Notes: a model not told the origin generated them from the sequence alone. 64,000 nucleotides of DNA from Oscillospiraceae bacterium (GCA_910575505.1 CAJTFK010000007.1:62001-126000), one strand, 5' to 3'; positions 8,749-18,144 are shown, numbered from the stretch's first letter. Translations and numbers: made by a program.

Positions 8749-9978
8749 TTACGTTCGGTAGTCGCCGTTGATTTTAATATAGTCGTAGGTGATGTCACAG
8801 CCCCAGCAGGTGCAGGACGCGCCGCCCTCTTCCATGTCGATCAGGATCTCCACGTCGTGCTCCGTGAGGATCTTCTTGGCCAGCTCCTCGTCGAAGTCCA
8901 GTCCCCGGCCCTTCCCGCAGACCTGAATCTCACCGGCGGCGCTGGCGAAGCGCACCGTCACCCGGTCGGGGTCGAATTCCTCCCCGGAGTAGCCCATGGC
9001 GCAGAGCACCCGGCCCCAGTTGGCGTCGGCGCCGAAGACGGCGGCCTTGGTCAGGGTGGAGGAGATGACGGACTTGGCGACGGTCTCGGCGCTCTCTTCA
9101 CTCTTCGCTCCGTTCACCGTGCAAGTGATGAGGTGCCGGGCCCCTTCGCCGTCGGAGGCCATTTTCCGTGCTAGGCTGACGCACAGGGCTTTCAGCGCCG
9201 TTACGAAAGCGTCGTAGTCCGGCCCCTTTTCCGTGATCTCCGGGTTTCCAGCCAGACCGTTGGCCAGGACGCAGCAGGTGTCGTTGGTGGAGGTGTCCCC
9301 GTCCACGCTGATGCGGTTGAAGCTGACCCGCACGGTCTCCAGCAGGGCGGCTTTAATCATGGCGGGGGAAATGGCGCAGTCGGTGGTGATGAAGCAGAGC
9401 ATGGTGCCCATGTTGGGGTGAATCATGCCGCTGCCCTTGGCGATGCCTCCCAGGCGGACGGTCCTGCCGCCCACGGCGGTCTCCACCGCCGCCTCTTTTT
9501 TCTCCAGATCCGTGGTCATGATGGCGTGGGCCGCCGCATCGCTGGCGGCGCCGGACCGCTCCAGGGCGGCGTACAGCTCCGGCACGCCGGCCTCAATGGC
9601 CTCCACGTTGATGCGCTGGCCGATGACGCCGGTGGAGCTCACCACCACGTCTTCGGCCTCGCAGCCGATGGCCCTGGCCGCCGCCGCGCACATCCGCCGG
9701 GCGTTCTCCTCCCCCTGGGGGGCGCAGGCATTGGCGTTGCCGCTGTTGGCGATGACGGCCCGGGCCTTTCCGTCCGCCAGATGCCGCAGGTCCACATGGA
9801 TGGGCGCGGCCTTGACCACGTTTTTGGTAAATACCGCCGCCGCCGCACAGTCCGTGTCGGAGACAATCAGAGCCACGTCCTTTTTCCAGGCCGCGTGGGT
9901 CTTCACCCCCACATGGATGCCGGCTGCCCGGAAGCCCTGAGCGGCGCACACGCCGCCGTCGATAAAGTTTAACATCAT
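8749..9978 (-). CDS. argJ: glutamate N-acetyltransferase / amino-acid acetyltransferase
   Basis: ArgJ transfers acetyl groups from N-acetylornithine to glutamate, recycling acetyl groups; bifunctional forms also use acetyl-CoA. The 409-residue precursor normally cleaves itself before a threonine nucleophile, here Thr192 in NMGTMLCFITTD, with Gly in place of the more usual Ala just before it. STGVIGQ near 115 forms the oxyanion region. No argA or argE is seen in the window, which fits a cyclic pathway driven by ArgJ, but mono- versus bifunctionality cannot be read here. Confidence 0.95.
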   Translation of the reverse strand: MMLNFIDGGVCAAQGFRAAGIHVGVKTHAAWKKDVALIVSDTDCAAAAVFTKNVVKAAPIHVDLRHLADGKARAVIANSGNANACAPQGEENARRMCAAAARAIGCEAEDVVVSSTGVIGQRINVEAIEAGVPELYAALERSGAASDAAAHAIMTTDLEKKEAAVETAVGGRTVRLGGIAKGSGMIHPNMGTMLCFITTDCAISPAMIKAALLETVRVSFNRISVDGDTSTNDTCCVLANGLAGNPEITEKGPDYDAFVTALKALCVSLARKMASDGEGARHLITCTVNGAKSEESAETVAKSVISSTLTKAAVFGADANWGRVLCAMGYSGEEFDPDRVTVRFASAAGEIQVCGKGRGLDFDEELAKKILTEHDVEILIDMEEGGASCTCWGCDITYDYIKINGDYRT

Positions 9979-9995
9979 AGTTCACCCTTCCCAAA

Positions 9996-10077
9996 AGAGT
10001 GGAGAGTTGAGAGTCGAGAGTGAAGATTCCGCCTTTCCGCATATCTCCACTCTTCACTCTCCACTTTTCACTCTAGA
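9996..10077. repeat. GAGAGTGA-type heptad stem-loop between argC and argJ
   Basis: Left arm AGAGTGGAGAGTTGAGAGTC and right arm CTCCACTCTTCACTCTCCAC are complementary repeats of a seven-base unit, separated by about 15 bases. It is structurally like the AGGAAT heptad hairpins of the neighbouring gaps, but with a different unit. Confidence 0.6.
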
Positions 10078-11015
10078 TTCAATCCGGCTGTTTCCTCAAA
10101 GCCCAGCATCAGATTCATATTCTGCACCGCCGCGCCGCTGGCGCCCTTGCCCAGGTTGTCGAACTGAGCCGCAATCAAGGTCTGCTCGTGGTTCCCGGAT
10201 ACCGTGATCAGCAGACGGTCACTCCCCGCCAGACGGCTGGTGTAAAGGCGGGCGGGATTCTTCCCGTAAGGGGCGGTCTGTACCATCGGCTCGCCGCCGT
10301 AGTGGAACGTCAGCAAATCGCAGATTTTCTCCGCGTCCAAATCGGGATTGCTCAGCATCCGATTGTGGAGCATTACTGTGGTACACATTCCCTTATAGAC
10401 ATCCCCCAGCACCGGGAGAAAGGCGGGGGGATGGTCAAGTCCGGCAATTTTCTGTATCTCCGGCAGGTGCTTGTGGGCCATGCCCAGAGCGTAGGGAGCC
10501 GGAGCCGCCAGAAGGGGGTCACGGTCCGCGGCCTCGTACTCCCCAATCATTTTCTTTCCGCCGCCGGAGTAGCCGGTGAGGGACCAGCAGGTCAGGGGAT
10601 AGTCCGCTGGGATTATGCCGGACTGGACCAGCGGAGTCACACAGGCCAAAAACCCCGTGGCGTGACACCCTGGGTTGGCCACCCGCTTTGCGGTTCGAAT
10701 GGCTTCCCGCTGTCCCTTTTTCAGCTCCGGAAACCCGTAAGTCCAGCCTTCCGCTGTCCGGTGGGCGGTGGAGCAGTCGATGATGCGGGTCTCAGGGTTC
10801 GTCACCAGTCCCACGGCCTCGATGGCGGCGGCGTCCGGCAGGCACAGAAACACCAGGTCCGCCTGATTCATCAGATTTCCCCGCTCTTGGGGGTCCTTCC
10901 GTTTGTCCCCGTCAATCAGCAGCAGTTCAATATCCTCCCGCGCCGCCAGACGGTCATAGATCTGGAGGCCGGTGGTGCCCTCTTTTCCGTCGATGTATAC
11001 AACAGGCTTTCCCAT
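10068..11015 (-). CDS. argC: N-acetyl-gamma-glutamyl-phosphate reductase, type 2
   Basis: A 315-residue NADPH-dependent reductase making N-acetylglutamate semialdehyde from the acyl phosphate. The N-terminal YIDGKEGTTGLQIYDRL nucleotide-binding block and NPGCHATGF with catalytic Cys117 are visible; GMAHKHLPEI carries the family histidines. The short length and IDGKEGTTG start mark the type 2 subgroup rather than the ~345-residue type 1. It follows a lipoprotein gene on the same strand, and a short MITE remnant lies right before its ribosome site. Confidence 0.94.
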   Translation of the reverse strand: MGKPVVYIDGKEGTTGLQIYDRLAAREDIELLLIDGDKRKDPQERGNLMNQADLVFLCLPDAAAIEAVGLVTNPETRIIDCSTAHRTAEGWTYGFPELKKGQREAIRTAKRVANPGCHATGFLACVTPLVQSGIIPADYPLTCWSLTGYSGGGKKMIGEYEAADRDPLLAAPAPYALGMAHKHLPEIQKIAGLDHPPAFLPVLGDVYKGMCTTVMLHNRMLSNPDLDAEKICDLLTFHYGGEPMVQTAPYGKNPARLYTSRLAGSDRLLITVSGNHEQTLIAAQFDNLGKGASGAAVQNMNLMLGFEETAGLNLE

Positions 11016-11033
11016 ATGCTCAGCTCCTTTTTT

Positions 11034-11109
11034 AGAACCTGTCCTGATAACCGGGGGATGCTGGTAAAAAGACCGGTCGGACGGCGTTCGACGGTTGTGA
11101 AGACAGGTT
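11034..11109 (-). repeat. family A MITE-like element, shortened copy
   Basis: A 76-base remnant with AGAACCTGTC at one end and GTTGTGAAGACAGGTT at the other, plus the internal GGGGGATGCTGG and AAAAGACCGGTCGGACGGCG segments of the full-length ~160-base element. It fills the gap between the argC ribosome site and the lipoprotein stop. Confidence 0.7.
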
Positions 11110-11110
11110 T

Positions 11111-11875
11111 TTATTCAAACCCGGCGAAGCCGCAGCCCTGAACGGCGTTGTAAATGCCCCAGCAGCCCAGGGCCCCTGCCTCGTCCGGCTCCCAGCTCCA
11201 GGGCATGCGCAGCCAGTTCAAAAAATCCTCCGGCAGGCTCTCCGCCGGGGTCCGGGGCGAATAAACCAAAAGCTCCTCCGCGTCCTCCAGGCCGTAGGGC
11301 TCGGAATAGACGTAGCGCACGCCGTCGGCGTACTCCTCCGTCCCGTCGGCGGGGTGCTCCAGCTCCATGGACTCAATTTCCATGGACCAGGTGGTTTCAT
11401 CCACCGGCTCCGGCTGGCTGAACTTTCCGCTGAAGGCGCAGACATACCGGGTCCCGTCGGGGTAGCCCTCGCCGGCAACCCCCATGTCGGAGTCCACGAA
11501 CAGTCCGGTAAAAGCGCCGTCCGTCTCAATGGTCAGCTCCGTACCCCAGGCCCCCGCCCCGCTGGTAAACTGAAAATATGAGGGCATGACCTCGAAGGGG
11601 TTTTCGATTTCGTCATACGCCGCTCCGGCCTCCGGCTGTTCCGCCGGGCCCGCCTCCGGAGCGCCCTCCTGTCCCTGTTCGTCCCTCGATTCCTGTCCGC
11701 CCGCCGGCTCCGGACCGGCCGGCTCTTCCGGCAGACCGGCGGCGTCCTCCGCCGGAGCATGCTCTTCCGTTCCGCCGCCGGTGGTCACCACCGCCGTGCT
11801 GAACTGCGCCCCCTGCTTTCCGCAGGCCGTCAGAAGCAGCAGACACAGCGCCAGCGCCAATATGCTCGCTCTCAT
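11111..11875 (-). CDS. predicted lipoprotein of unknown function
   Basis: The 254-residue product starts with a signal peptide (MRASILALALCLLLL) ending in a lipobox LTAC, so Cys18 should be lipidated by the lgt product encoded at 35.3-36.4 kb and anchored outside the membrane. Residues 30-85 are a Glu/Pro/Gly-rich linker; the C-terminal ~160 residues look like a compact beta-rich domain (YFQFTSGAGAWGTELTIETDG). I recognise no family. It lies between argH and argC with a seven-base gap to argH, so it is cotranscribed with arginine genes. Confidence 0.8.
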   Translation of the reverse strand: MRASILALALCLLLLTACGKQGAQFSTAVVTTGGGTEEHAPAEDAAGLPEEPAGPEPAGGQESRDEQGQEGAPEAGPAEQPEAGAAYDEIENPFEVMPSYFQFTSGAGAWGTELTIETDGAFTGLFVDSDMGVAGEGYPDGTRYVCAFSGKFSQPEPVDETTWSMEIESMELEHPADGTEEYADGVRYVYSEPYGLEDAEELLVYSPRTPAESLPEDFLNWLRMPWSWEPDEAGALGCWGIYNAVQGCGFAGFE

Positions 11876-11881
11876 CCGGCC

Positions 11882-13267
11882 TTAATCGTGTTCCCTGGCC
11901 GCCACAAAGGCCTCAATCTCCTCGATCTGCCTTGTGGTCTCACTGACCGCGGGCCCGCCGTAGCTGCTGCGCAGGGCCATGCAGTTCTCCAGCTTCAGCG
12001 CCTCGTACACGTCCGCCTCGAAGAGGTCCGAAACGGCCCGCAGCTCCTCCAAAGTCAGCTCCTCCAACGTCTGGCCCTGTTCCGTGCAGGCGGCCACCAG
12101 CTTCCCCACGGCGGTATAGGCGTCCCGGAAGGGCATTCCTTTTTTCGTCAGGTAGTCGGCGCAGTCCGTGGCGTTGATGAAGCCCCGGCCCGCCGCCTTC
12201 CGCATGTTTGACCGCAGGACCGTCATGGTGTCCAGCATGGCCGTGAACACCGGCAGGCACAGCTCCACGGTGTCCAGGGCGTCAAAAACCGGCTCCTTGT
12301 CCTCCTGCATGTCCTTGTTATAGGCCAGAGGCAGGCCCTTCATCACCGTCAGCAGACCCATGAGACTGCCATACACCCGTCCGGTCTTGCCCCGGACCAG
12401 CTCGGCCACATCCGGGTTCTTCTTCTGGGGCATGATGCTGGACCCGGTGGCATAGGCGTCGTCCAGCTCAATGAATTTGAACTCCCAGCTGCACCAGAGA
12501 ATGATCTCCTCGGCAAAGCGGCTCAGGTGAGTCATGAGAATGGACAGGTCCGACAGCAGCTCCAGGGCATAGTCCCGGTCGGATACGCCGTCCAGGGAGT
12601 TGCCCACGGGCCGGTCAAAGGCCAGGGCCCTGGCCGTCCGCCAGCGGTCAATGGGGTAGGTGGTCCCCGCCAGGGCCCCGCAGCCCAGGGGGCACTCGTT
12701 GAGCCGGGCCCGGCAGTCCTCCAGACGGGTCACGTCCCGGCGGAACATGGCGGCATAGGCCAGCAGGTGCTGGGCGAAGGAAATGGGCTGGGCCCGCTGG
12801 AGGTGGGTATAGCCCGGCATGACGGTATTCTGATGCTCCCGGGCCCGGCGGCACAGAACCGTCTCCAGCTCCAGAAGCCGGCCCACCACCGTGCCGATCT
12901 CATTCCGGACGTACATCCGGAAGTCCAGGGCCACCTGGTCGTTCCGGGAGCGGGCGGTGTGGAGCCGTTTCCCGGCGTCTCCAATGCGGCTTGTCAGCAG
13001 GGCTTCCACATTCATATGGATGTCCTCGTTGTCGGCGGTAAAGGCAACCGTGCCCGCCTCGATATCCGCCAGAATGCCCTGAAGGCCCTGGATGATAGCC
13101 TCGGCGTCCTCCCGGGAAATCACACCGCACTGCATCAGCATCTCCGCGTGGGCCATGGACCCCCGGATATCCTCCCCATACAGCCGCTGGTCGAACTGGA
13201 TGGACGCGTTGAACTCGTTCACAAGGGCGTCGGTGTCCTTCCCGAATCGCCCGCCCCAAAGCTTCAT
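11882..13267 (-). CDS. argH: argininosuccinate lyase
   Basis: This enzyme splits argininosuccinate to arginine and fumarate, the last biosynthetic step. The start is the ATG at 13267 giving MKLWGGRF, preceded by GGAG; the upstream extension is hairpin DNA. The 461 residues include the family signature GSSIMPQKKNPD, the HTARSRNDQV block and the GYTHLQRAQP block with the catalytic residues. Length is normal. It follows argG, separated by a hairpin-rich 288-base gap. Confidence 0.95.
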   Translation of the reverse strand: MKLWGGRFGKDTDALVNEFNASIQFDQRLYGEDIRGSMAHAEMLMQCGVISREDAEAIIQGLQGILADIEAGTVAFTADNEDIHMNVEALLTSRIGDAGKRLHTARSRNDQVALDFRMYVRNEIGTVVGRLLELETVLCRRAREHQNTVMPGYTHLQRAQPISFAQHLLAYAAMFRRDVTRLEDCRARLNECPLGCGALAGTTYPIDRWRTARALAFDRPVGNSLDGVSDRDYALELLSDLSILMTHLSRFAEEIILWCSWEFKFIELDDAYATGSSIMPQKKNPDVAELVRGKTGRVYGSLMGLLTVMKGLPLAYNKDMQEDKEPVFDALDTVELCLPVFTAMLDTMTVLRSNMRKAAGRGFINATDCADYLTKKGMPFRDAYTAVGKLVAACTEQGQTLEELTLEELRAVSDLFEADVYEALKLENCMALRSSYGGPAVSETTRQIEEIEAFVAAREHD

Positions 13268-13289
13268 ATGGCTTTCTCCTTTTAAAGGG

Positions 13290-13502
13290 GTCCAGGGGGC
13301 CGAGGCCCCCTGGTTTCTCCGCAGAGCGGAGAAAATAAATTTCAATCATTTTCGCGGCGGCACGATGATGCCTCTCCCCGCGGCATAGCCGCTGCGGCGT
13401 CACGAAAATTCCAATACCTCAGCCGCCTGGGGCGGCGTCACCAGTGAGCGGACCTCACTGGCGGGGGGATCTCTGCGCAGCCGTCGGCGGCTTCGCCGCC
13501 TT
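13290..13502. repeat. palindrome array between argG and argH
   Basis: The 288-base gap is packed with short stems: CCAGGGGGCC/GGCCCCCTGG (13292-13313), TTTCTCCG/CGGAGAAA just after, TTTTCG/CGAAAA enclosing GCGGC/GCCGC, CCAGTGAG/CTCACTGG (13441-13461) and GGCGGC-TTC-GCCGCC (13486-13500). None has a clear U-tract on the minus strand. It resembles the arrays at 42.2, 46.4 and 57.0 kb. Confidence 0.6.
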
Positions 13503-13555
13503 ACGGATGCGGCGTCCCTCTTGCGGGGAAAAGGGGGGACGAAGTCCTCTCTTTA

Positions 13556-14779
13556 TTAGAGTTTTCCCTGCTCCCGCAGCGCCAGCACGGTATCCGGCAG
13601 GCCCCACAGGTTGATGAAGCCCGTGGCGTTGGTCTGGTCATAGGCGCTCTCGTTGAAGGTCACCAGCTCCTCGGAATACAGGCTTTCGGGAGAGGTGAGG
13701 GAGGCCGTGATGATGTTCCCCTTGTAAAGCTTCAGCTTCACGGAGCCCGTAACGTGCTCCTGGGTCTTGTCGGCAAAGGCGCTGAGGGCCTCCCGCAGGG
13801 GGGTGAACCACTTGCCGTTATAGACCAGGTCCGCGAAGTCCACCGCCAGCTTGCTCTTCATGTGGGCGGTGTCCTTATCAATGGTAATCATCTCCAGGCA
13901 CTGGTGGGCCTTATAGAGGATGGTGCCGCCCGGGGTCTCGTACACGCCCCGGTCCTTCATGCCCACCAGCCGGTTTTCCACGATGTCCAGCAGGCCGATG
14001 CCGTTCTCTCCGCCCAGCTTGTTCAGCTTCCGGATGATGTCGCTGGCCTTCATCTTCTCTCCGTCCACAGCCACAGGCACGCCCTTTTCAAAATCAATGG
14101 TCACATAGGCGGGCTTGTCGGGAGCGGTGACGGGGCTGACGCCCATCTCCAGGAAGCCGGGCTTCTCATACTGGGGTTCGTTGGCGGGGTCCTCCAGGTC
14201 CAGGCCCTCGTGGCTCAGGTGCCAGAGGTTCTTGTCCTTGGAGTAGTTGGTTTCCCGGGAGATTTTCAGGGGCACATTGTGGGCCTCGGCATAGTCGATC
14301 TCCTCGTCCCGGCCCTTGATTTCCCACTCCCGCCAGGGGGCGATGATGGTCATGTCCGGGGCAAAGCGCTTGATGGCCAGCTCAAAGCGGACCTGGTCGT
14401 TGCCCTTGCCGGTGCAGCCGTGGGCAATGGCGTCGGCCCCTTCCTTCTTGGCGATCTCCACCAGGCTCCTGGCGATGATGGGCCGGGCGAAGGCGGTGCC
14501 CAGCAGATACTGCTCATAGCTGGCGCCCATTTTCATGGAGGGGATGATGACCTCATCCACCATCTCGTCGGTGAGGTCGGCAATGTACAGCTTGGACGCG
14601 CCGGTTTTGATGGCCTTTTCCTCCAGGCCCTCCAGCTCGTCGTTCTGTCCCACGTCGCCGGCCACGGCGATGATCTCCGGGTTGCCATAGTTCTCCTTCA
14701 GCCAGGGAATAATGATGGATGTATCCAGTCCTCCGGAATAGGCCAAAACGATTTTCCGGATCTCTTTTTTCTCTTTCAT
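13556..14779 (-). CDS. argG: argininosuccinate synthase
   Basis: This ATP-dependent enzyme joins citrulline and aspartate. The start is the ATG at 14779 (GGAGG nine bases upstream), giving 407 residues; the open frame extends further but covers the promoter. The N-type ATP pyrophosphatase loop [11 protein letters not shown] is near residue 10, and the [13 protein letters not shown] segment near 116-128 binds citrulline/ATP. It is the first gene of the arginine block and is preceded by a strong promoter with an ARG-box-like site. Confidence 0.96.
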   Translation of the reverse strand: MKEKKEIRKIVLAYSGGLDTSIIIPWLKENYGNPEIIAVAGDVGQNDELEGLEEKAIKTGASKLYIADLTDEMVDEVIIPSMKMGASYEQYLLGTAFARPIIARSLVEIAKKEGADAIAHGCTGKGNDQVRFELAIKRFAPDMTIIAPWREWEIKGRDEEIDYAEAHNVPLKISRETNYSKDKNLWHLSHEGLDLEDPANEPQYEKPGFLEMGVSPVTAPDKPAYVTIDFEKGVPVAVDGEKMKASDIIRKLNKLGGENGIGLLDIVENRLVGMKDRGVYETPGGTILYKAHQCLEMITIDKDTAHMKSKLAVDFADLVYNGKWFTPLREALSAFADKTQEHVTGSVKLKLYKGNIITASLTSPESLYSEELVTFNESAYDQTNATGFINLWGLPDTVLALREQGKL

Positions 14780-14825
14780 ATCAATCACGCCTCCGAATGA
14801 TTTCTCTCTGTCAGATGATGGATGG

Positions 14826-14855
14826 ATTATACACCCAATATGAATATTTATGCAA
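14826..14855 (-). promoter_or_regulatory. argG promoter with overlapping ARG-box-like operator
   Basis: On the minus strand TTGCAT (14855-14850), an 18-base spacer and TATAAT (14831-14826) form a good sigma-A promoter about 50 bases before argG. The plus-strand sequence 14841-14854, TGAATATTTATGCA, matches 12 of 14 positions of the TGAATA-type ArgR/AhrC box and overlaps the -35 element and spacer, a position that would repress. ArgR itself is not in the window. Confidence 0.7.
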
Positions 14856-14882
14856 CCGTCAAACTGCACAATTTTTTTGTTT

Positions 14883-15190
14883 CCAATGTTCTCACAGCCG
14901 TAAAGTATGGCTGTGAGAACATTGGCCCATAACCGATGCCGCTCCATTCACGATGGACGGCGGCACGGCGCTCCTCTTATCTCCTTCCCTCTTCTTCTCA
15001 CAGCCGTAGAGTATGGCTGTGAGAACATTGGCCCATGACCGATGCCGCTCCATTCACGATGGACGGCGGCACGGCGCATCCTCTTATCTCCTTCCCTCTT
15101 CTTACAGCTGTAGAGTATGGCTGTGAGAACATTGGCCCATAACCGATGCCGCTCCATTCACGATGGACGGCGGCACGGCGCATCCTCTTT
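14883..15190. repeat. three tandem ~105-base repeats
   Basis: Units begin at 14891, 14997 and 15101. Each contains the hairpin CTCACAGCC-N9-GGCTGTGAG, then GAACATTGGCCCAT, CCGATGCCGCTCCATTCACG, ATGGACGGCGGCACGGCG and a pyrimidine-rich tail. In the first copy the hairpin extends to a perfect 17-bp stem (14883-14899/14909-14925). A weak fourth similarity (CTATGGACGCCGGCATGGCG) follows near 15220. Spacing is about 104-106 bases, so frames shift between copies and a coding role is unlikely. No protein gene occupies 14780-15372. Confidence 0.85.
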
Positions 15191-15265
15191 TCCCCTCCCG
15201 CTCCCCCCCGGCCGTCCCCCTATGGACGCCGGCATGGCGGTGCCTCGCCCGACGAAAACCGGCCA

Positions 15266-15305
15266 ATCTTACAGAAATGTAAGATACTGCCCCAAACTGT
15301 AAGAT
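15266..15305 (+). promoter_or_regulatory. operator upstream of the BceAB-type exporter
   Basis: A perfect 8-bp inverted repeat, ATCTTACA-GAAA-TGTAAGAT (15266-15285), is followed by a third half-site TGTAAGAT at 15298-15305, exactly 20 bases after the second. The nearest half-site is about 30 bases before the likely -10 element, a typical place for a response-regulator activator. A near-identical palindrome lies at 18350-18369. Confidence 0.7.
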
Positions 15306-15333
15306 GAATCCATGGATTCCTGTCCCGGGGTCT

Positions 15334-15341
15334 GCTACAAT
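15334..15341 (+). promoter_or_regulatory. extended -10 element of the ABC exporter operon
   Basis: TGCTACAAT (TACAAT at 15336-15341) is an extended -10 box without a recognisable -35 hexamer, which agrees with activator dependence through the TGTAAGAT sites just upstream. The ribosome site CAGGAGGAAC follows. Confidence 0.55.
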
Positions 15342-15372
15342 GGTCCCAGAATCCAACAGGAGGAACAACATC

Positions 15373-16140
15373 ATGTCTTTACTGCAAGTACAGCATCTGC
15401 AAAAAATCTATACCACCCGCTTCGGCGGCAGTCAGGTCACGGCCCTGGCAGACGTGAATTTCTCCGTGGAGCCCGGGGAATATGTGGCCATCATGGGCGA
15501 ATCCGGCTCCGGCAAGACCACCTTATTAAATATCCTGGCGGCCCTGGACCGGCCCACCGCCGGAGAGGTCTTCCTCAACAGCAAGGCCCTTTCCGACATC
15601 CGGGAGAGGGACCTGGCGGCGTTCCGCCGGTCCCACCTGGGCTTTGTATTCCAGGACTTCAATCTGCTGGACACCTTTTCTCTCCAGGACAACATCTTCC
15701 TGCCTCTGGTCCTGGCGGGGACGGACTACCGGGAGATGAAAAAGACCCTTCAGCCCATCGCCCGGCAGCTGGGCATTGAGCAGATCCTGTCCAAATATCC
15801 CTATGAGGTTTCCGGCGGCCAGAAGCAGCGGGCGGCGGTGGCCCGGGCCCTCATCACCCGGCCCCAGATCATTCTGGCCGACGAGCCCACCGGCGCCCTG
15901 GACTCCCGGGCCTCGGACAATCTGCTGGAGCTCTTCGGGGAGATCAACGCCGGGGGCCAGACCATCGTCATGGTCACGCACTCGGTCAAGGCCGCCAGCC
16001 ACGCCGGGCGGGTCCTCTTCCTCCGGGACGGGCAGGTGTACCACCAGCTCTACCGGGCGGGCCAGTCCCCCGAGGCGCAGTTCGCCAAAATTTCCGACAC
16101 CCTGACGGTGCTGACGCAAGGCGGTGAGCCCCGTGCGTAA
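15373..16140 (+). CDS. ABC transporter ATP-binding protein, BceA type
   Basis: The ATG at 15373 follows AGGAGGAAC and gives 255 residues. Walker A GESGSGKTT (about 39-47), the Q-loop FVFQDFNLL, signature VSGGQKQR, Walker B IILADEPTGALDS and the switch histidine in VMVTHS are all intact. The MacB/LolD/BceA-type D-loop and the large FtsX-like partner point to a Bce-type antimicrobial-peptide sensing or detoxifying exporter. Its stop overlaps the permease start by 17 bases. No histidine kinase/regulator pair is adjacent in the window. Confidence 0.9.
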   Translation: MSLLQVQHLQKIYTTRFGGSQVTALADVNFSVEPGEYVAIMGESGSGKTTLLNILAALDRPTAGEVFLNSKALSDIRERDLAAFRRSHLGFVFQDFNLLDTFSLQDNIFLPLVLAGTDYREMKKTLQPIARQLGIEQILSKYPYEVSGGQKQRAAVARALITRPQIILADEPTGALDSRASDNLLELFGEINAGGQTIVMVTHSVKAASHAGRVLFLRDGQVYHQLYRAGQSPEAQFAKISDTLTVLTQGGEPRA

Positions 16141-18133
16141 ATCCGGTTTCTTTCCCCGGCTGGCTCTGGTGAATCTGGCTCGGAACGGGCGGTTCTACGG
16201 GCCTTATATCCTCTCCTGCATGGTGACGGCAGGGATGTACTACATCCTGAAATTCCTGGAGCACAACGAGGGTCTGGACACCGTCCGGGGAGCCATGTAC
16301 CTCAAAAGCTTCGCCAACGTGGGCTGTCTGGTGGCGGCGGGCCTGTCGGCGGTGATCCTGCTCTACGCCAACAGCTTCGTCATGAAGCGCCGCCAGCGGG
16401 AGCTGGGCCTGTACAATGTCCTGGGCCTTGAAAAGCGGCACATCGCCCGGATGTGCCTGTGGGAAACCCTGTTCTGCGCCGTCTCCTCCATTCTGGGCGG
16501 CATCCTTCTGGGCATTTTATTCAGCAAGCTCACTCTGCTGGTGCTGCTGAAGCTGGCCCGGGTCCCTGTTCAGTTCGGCATGGAAATCTCCCTTCCGGGC
16601 ATTCTGGAGACGGCGAAGCTCTTCGGCGTTCTGTTTCTGCTGACCTTGGGGCAGAACCTGTTCCGTCTGGGCCGGTCCCGGCCCATGGAGCTGCTCCGCA
16701 GCGCCTCCGCCGGAGAGCGGGAGCCCCGGACCCGCTGGCTGCTGGTGCTTCTCGGCGTGCTGACCCTGGGGGGCGGCTATTTTCTTGCCGTGGCCACGAA
16801 AAACCCCATCGATGCCATGCTGCTGTTTTTCATCGCGGTGTTCCTGGTCATCATCGGCACCTACTGCCTCTTCACCGCCGGCTCTGTCGCTCTTTTGAAG
16901 CGCCTCCGGGCCAATCCGAAGTTCTATTACCAGACCCGGCACTTCACCGCCGTCTCCGGCCTGCTCTACCGGATGAAGCAGAACGCCGTGGGTCTGGCCA
17001 GCATCTGCATCCTCTCCACCATGGTGCTGGTGACGGTTTCCACCACCATTGCCATGAACATCGGCCTGGAAAACAGCCTGAATGAGATGTTCCCCTATGA
17101 CATTGAGTTCATTCAGGACCTGGAGAACCAGCCCGGTGACCCCATGGAGAACATGAGGCAGATTCATGCCGCCGTTGAGGGCTCCGGGGGCTTTACGGAC
17201 TCCCGGTACTACACCCGCTACTGGTGCTACTGCGGCGTTCGGGGCAATGAGATCGCCCTGAATCTGGACCAGGACTGCGTCCGGATCATGGTGGAGGTGG
17301 TGACGGCGGAGGACTACGCCCGCCTCACCGGCAAAAGCGTCATCCTGGCCCCGGACGAGGTGCTGGCCTGCCCCCAGCATCTGGGAGACTTTCCGGCAGA
17401 CTTCACCGTCTCCGCCCGCTTTGGCGAACCGGGCCTGTCCTTACACGTCCGGGAGACGGTGACGGAGACCGTTCGCTATGGCAGCACCATCCTGCTGGGC
17501 AGCGACGAGGCCCGCCTGTTTCTGGTGGCGGCGGACCAGGCGGCGGCGGAGCGCATCATGGACCTGGATACCTCCCGCAGCGCCCGGCAGTTCCGGATTC
17601 AGATGAATTTGGCCGGAAACGGCTTTGAGGAAAAGATGGACCAGACGGAGCGGCTTGTGTTCGAGCTGAGCAAGCGGGACGATGGCGTGAGCTTCACCAG
17701 CAAGCAGGACAATGCCCAGGAGTTCTACGCCATGTACGGCGGGTTCCTGTTCCTGGGGGTCTTCCTGGGGCTCCTCTTCCTGCTGGCCACGGTGCTTATC
17801 ATCTACTACAAGCAGATTTCCGAGGGCTACGAGGATCAGAAGCGCTTCCAGATTCTCCGGCAGGTGGGCATGACGGAGCAGGAAATCCAGGGCTCCATCC
17901 ACGCCCAGATTCTTCTGGTGTTCTTCCTGCCCCTGGGGGCGGCGGGGCTCCATATCCTGATGGCCTTCCCCATGCTCTCGAAAATGCTGGAGCTGTTCAA
18001 CCTCTTCGACGTGAAGCTCTTCGCCCTCTGCACGGCGGGGACCCTGGCGGTGTTCTGCCTGATCTACGCCCTGGTCTTCGTCCTGACGGCCCGGACCTAC
18101 AGCCGCATCGTAGGGAGTACGGACCGCCGCTGA
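16124..18133 (+). CDS. ABC transporter permease, BceB/FtsX type
   Basis: A 669-residue permease starting at GTG 16124 (a second GTG at 16133 is possible). It shows the Bce architecture: one N-terminal hydrophobic segment, a group of three to four, a pair near 205-245, a segment near 285-305, a large extracellular domain of roughly residues 310-520, and three C-terminal segments (LFLGVFLGLLFLLATVLIIYY onward). The extracellular domain senses cell-wall-active peptides in known members. It forms a two-gene operon with the ATPase and ends at a terminator-like stem. Confidence 0.88.
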   Translation: MSPVRKSGFFPRLALVNLARNGRFYGPYILSCMVTAGMYYILKFLEHNEGLDTVRGAMYLKSFANVGCLVAAGLSAVILLYANSFVMKRRQRELGLYNVLGLEKRHIARMCLWETLFCAVSSILGGILLGILFSKLTLLVLLKLARVPVQFGMEISLPGILETAKLFGVLFLLTLGQNLFRLGRSRPMELLRSASAGEREPRTRWLLVLLGVLTLGGGYFLAVATKNPIDAMLLFFIAVFLVIIGTYCLFTAGSVALLKRLRANPKFYYQTRHFTAVSGLLYRMKQNAVGLASICILSTMVLVTVSTTIAMNIGLENSLNEMFPYDIEFIQDLENQPGDPMENMRQIHAAVEGSGGFTDSRYYTRYWCYCGVRGNEIALNLDQDCVRIMVEVVTAEDYARLTGKSVILAPDEVLACPQHLGDFPADFTVSARFGEPGLSLHVRETVTETVRYGSTILLGSDEARLFLVAADQAAAERIMDLDTSRSARQFRIQMNLAGNGFEEKMDQTERLVFELSKRDDGVSFTSKQDNAQEFYAMYGGFLFLGVFLGLLFLLATVLIIYYKQISEGYEDQKRFQILRQVGMTEQEIQGSIHAQILLVFFLPLGAAGLHILMAFPMLSKMLELFNLFDVKLFALCTAGTLAVFCLIYALVFVLTARTYSRIVGSTDRR

Positions 18134-18144
18134 AGCCATGCCCA

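Noticed and set aside
14948-15374. Short minus-strand frames repeating [14 protein letters not shown] or [14 protein letters not shown] peptides
   Set aside because: They only reflect the three ~105-bp DNA repeats. No ribosome sites, and unit spacing changes frame.
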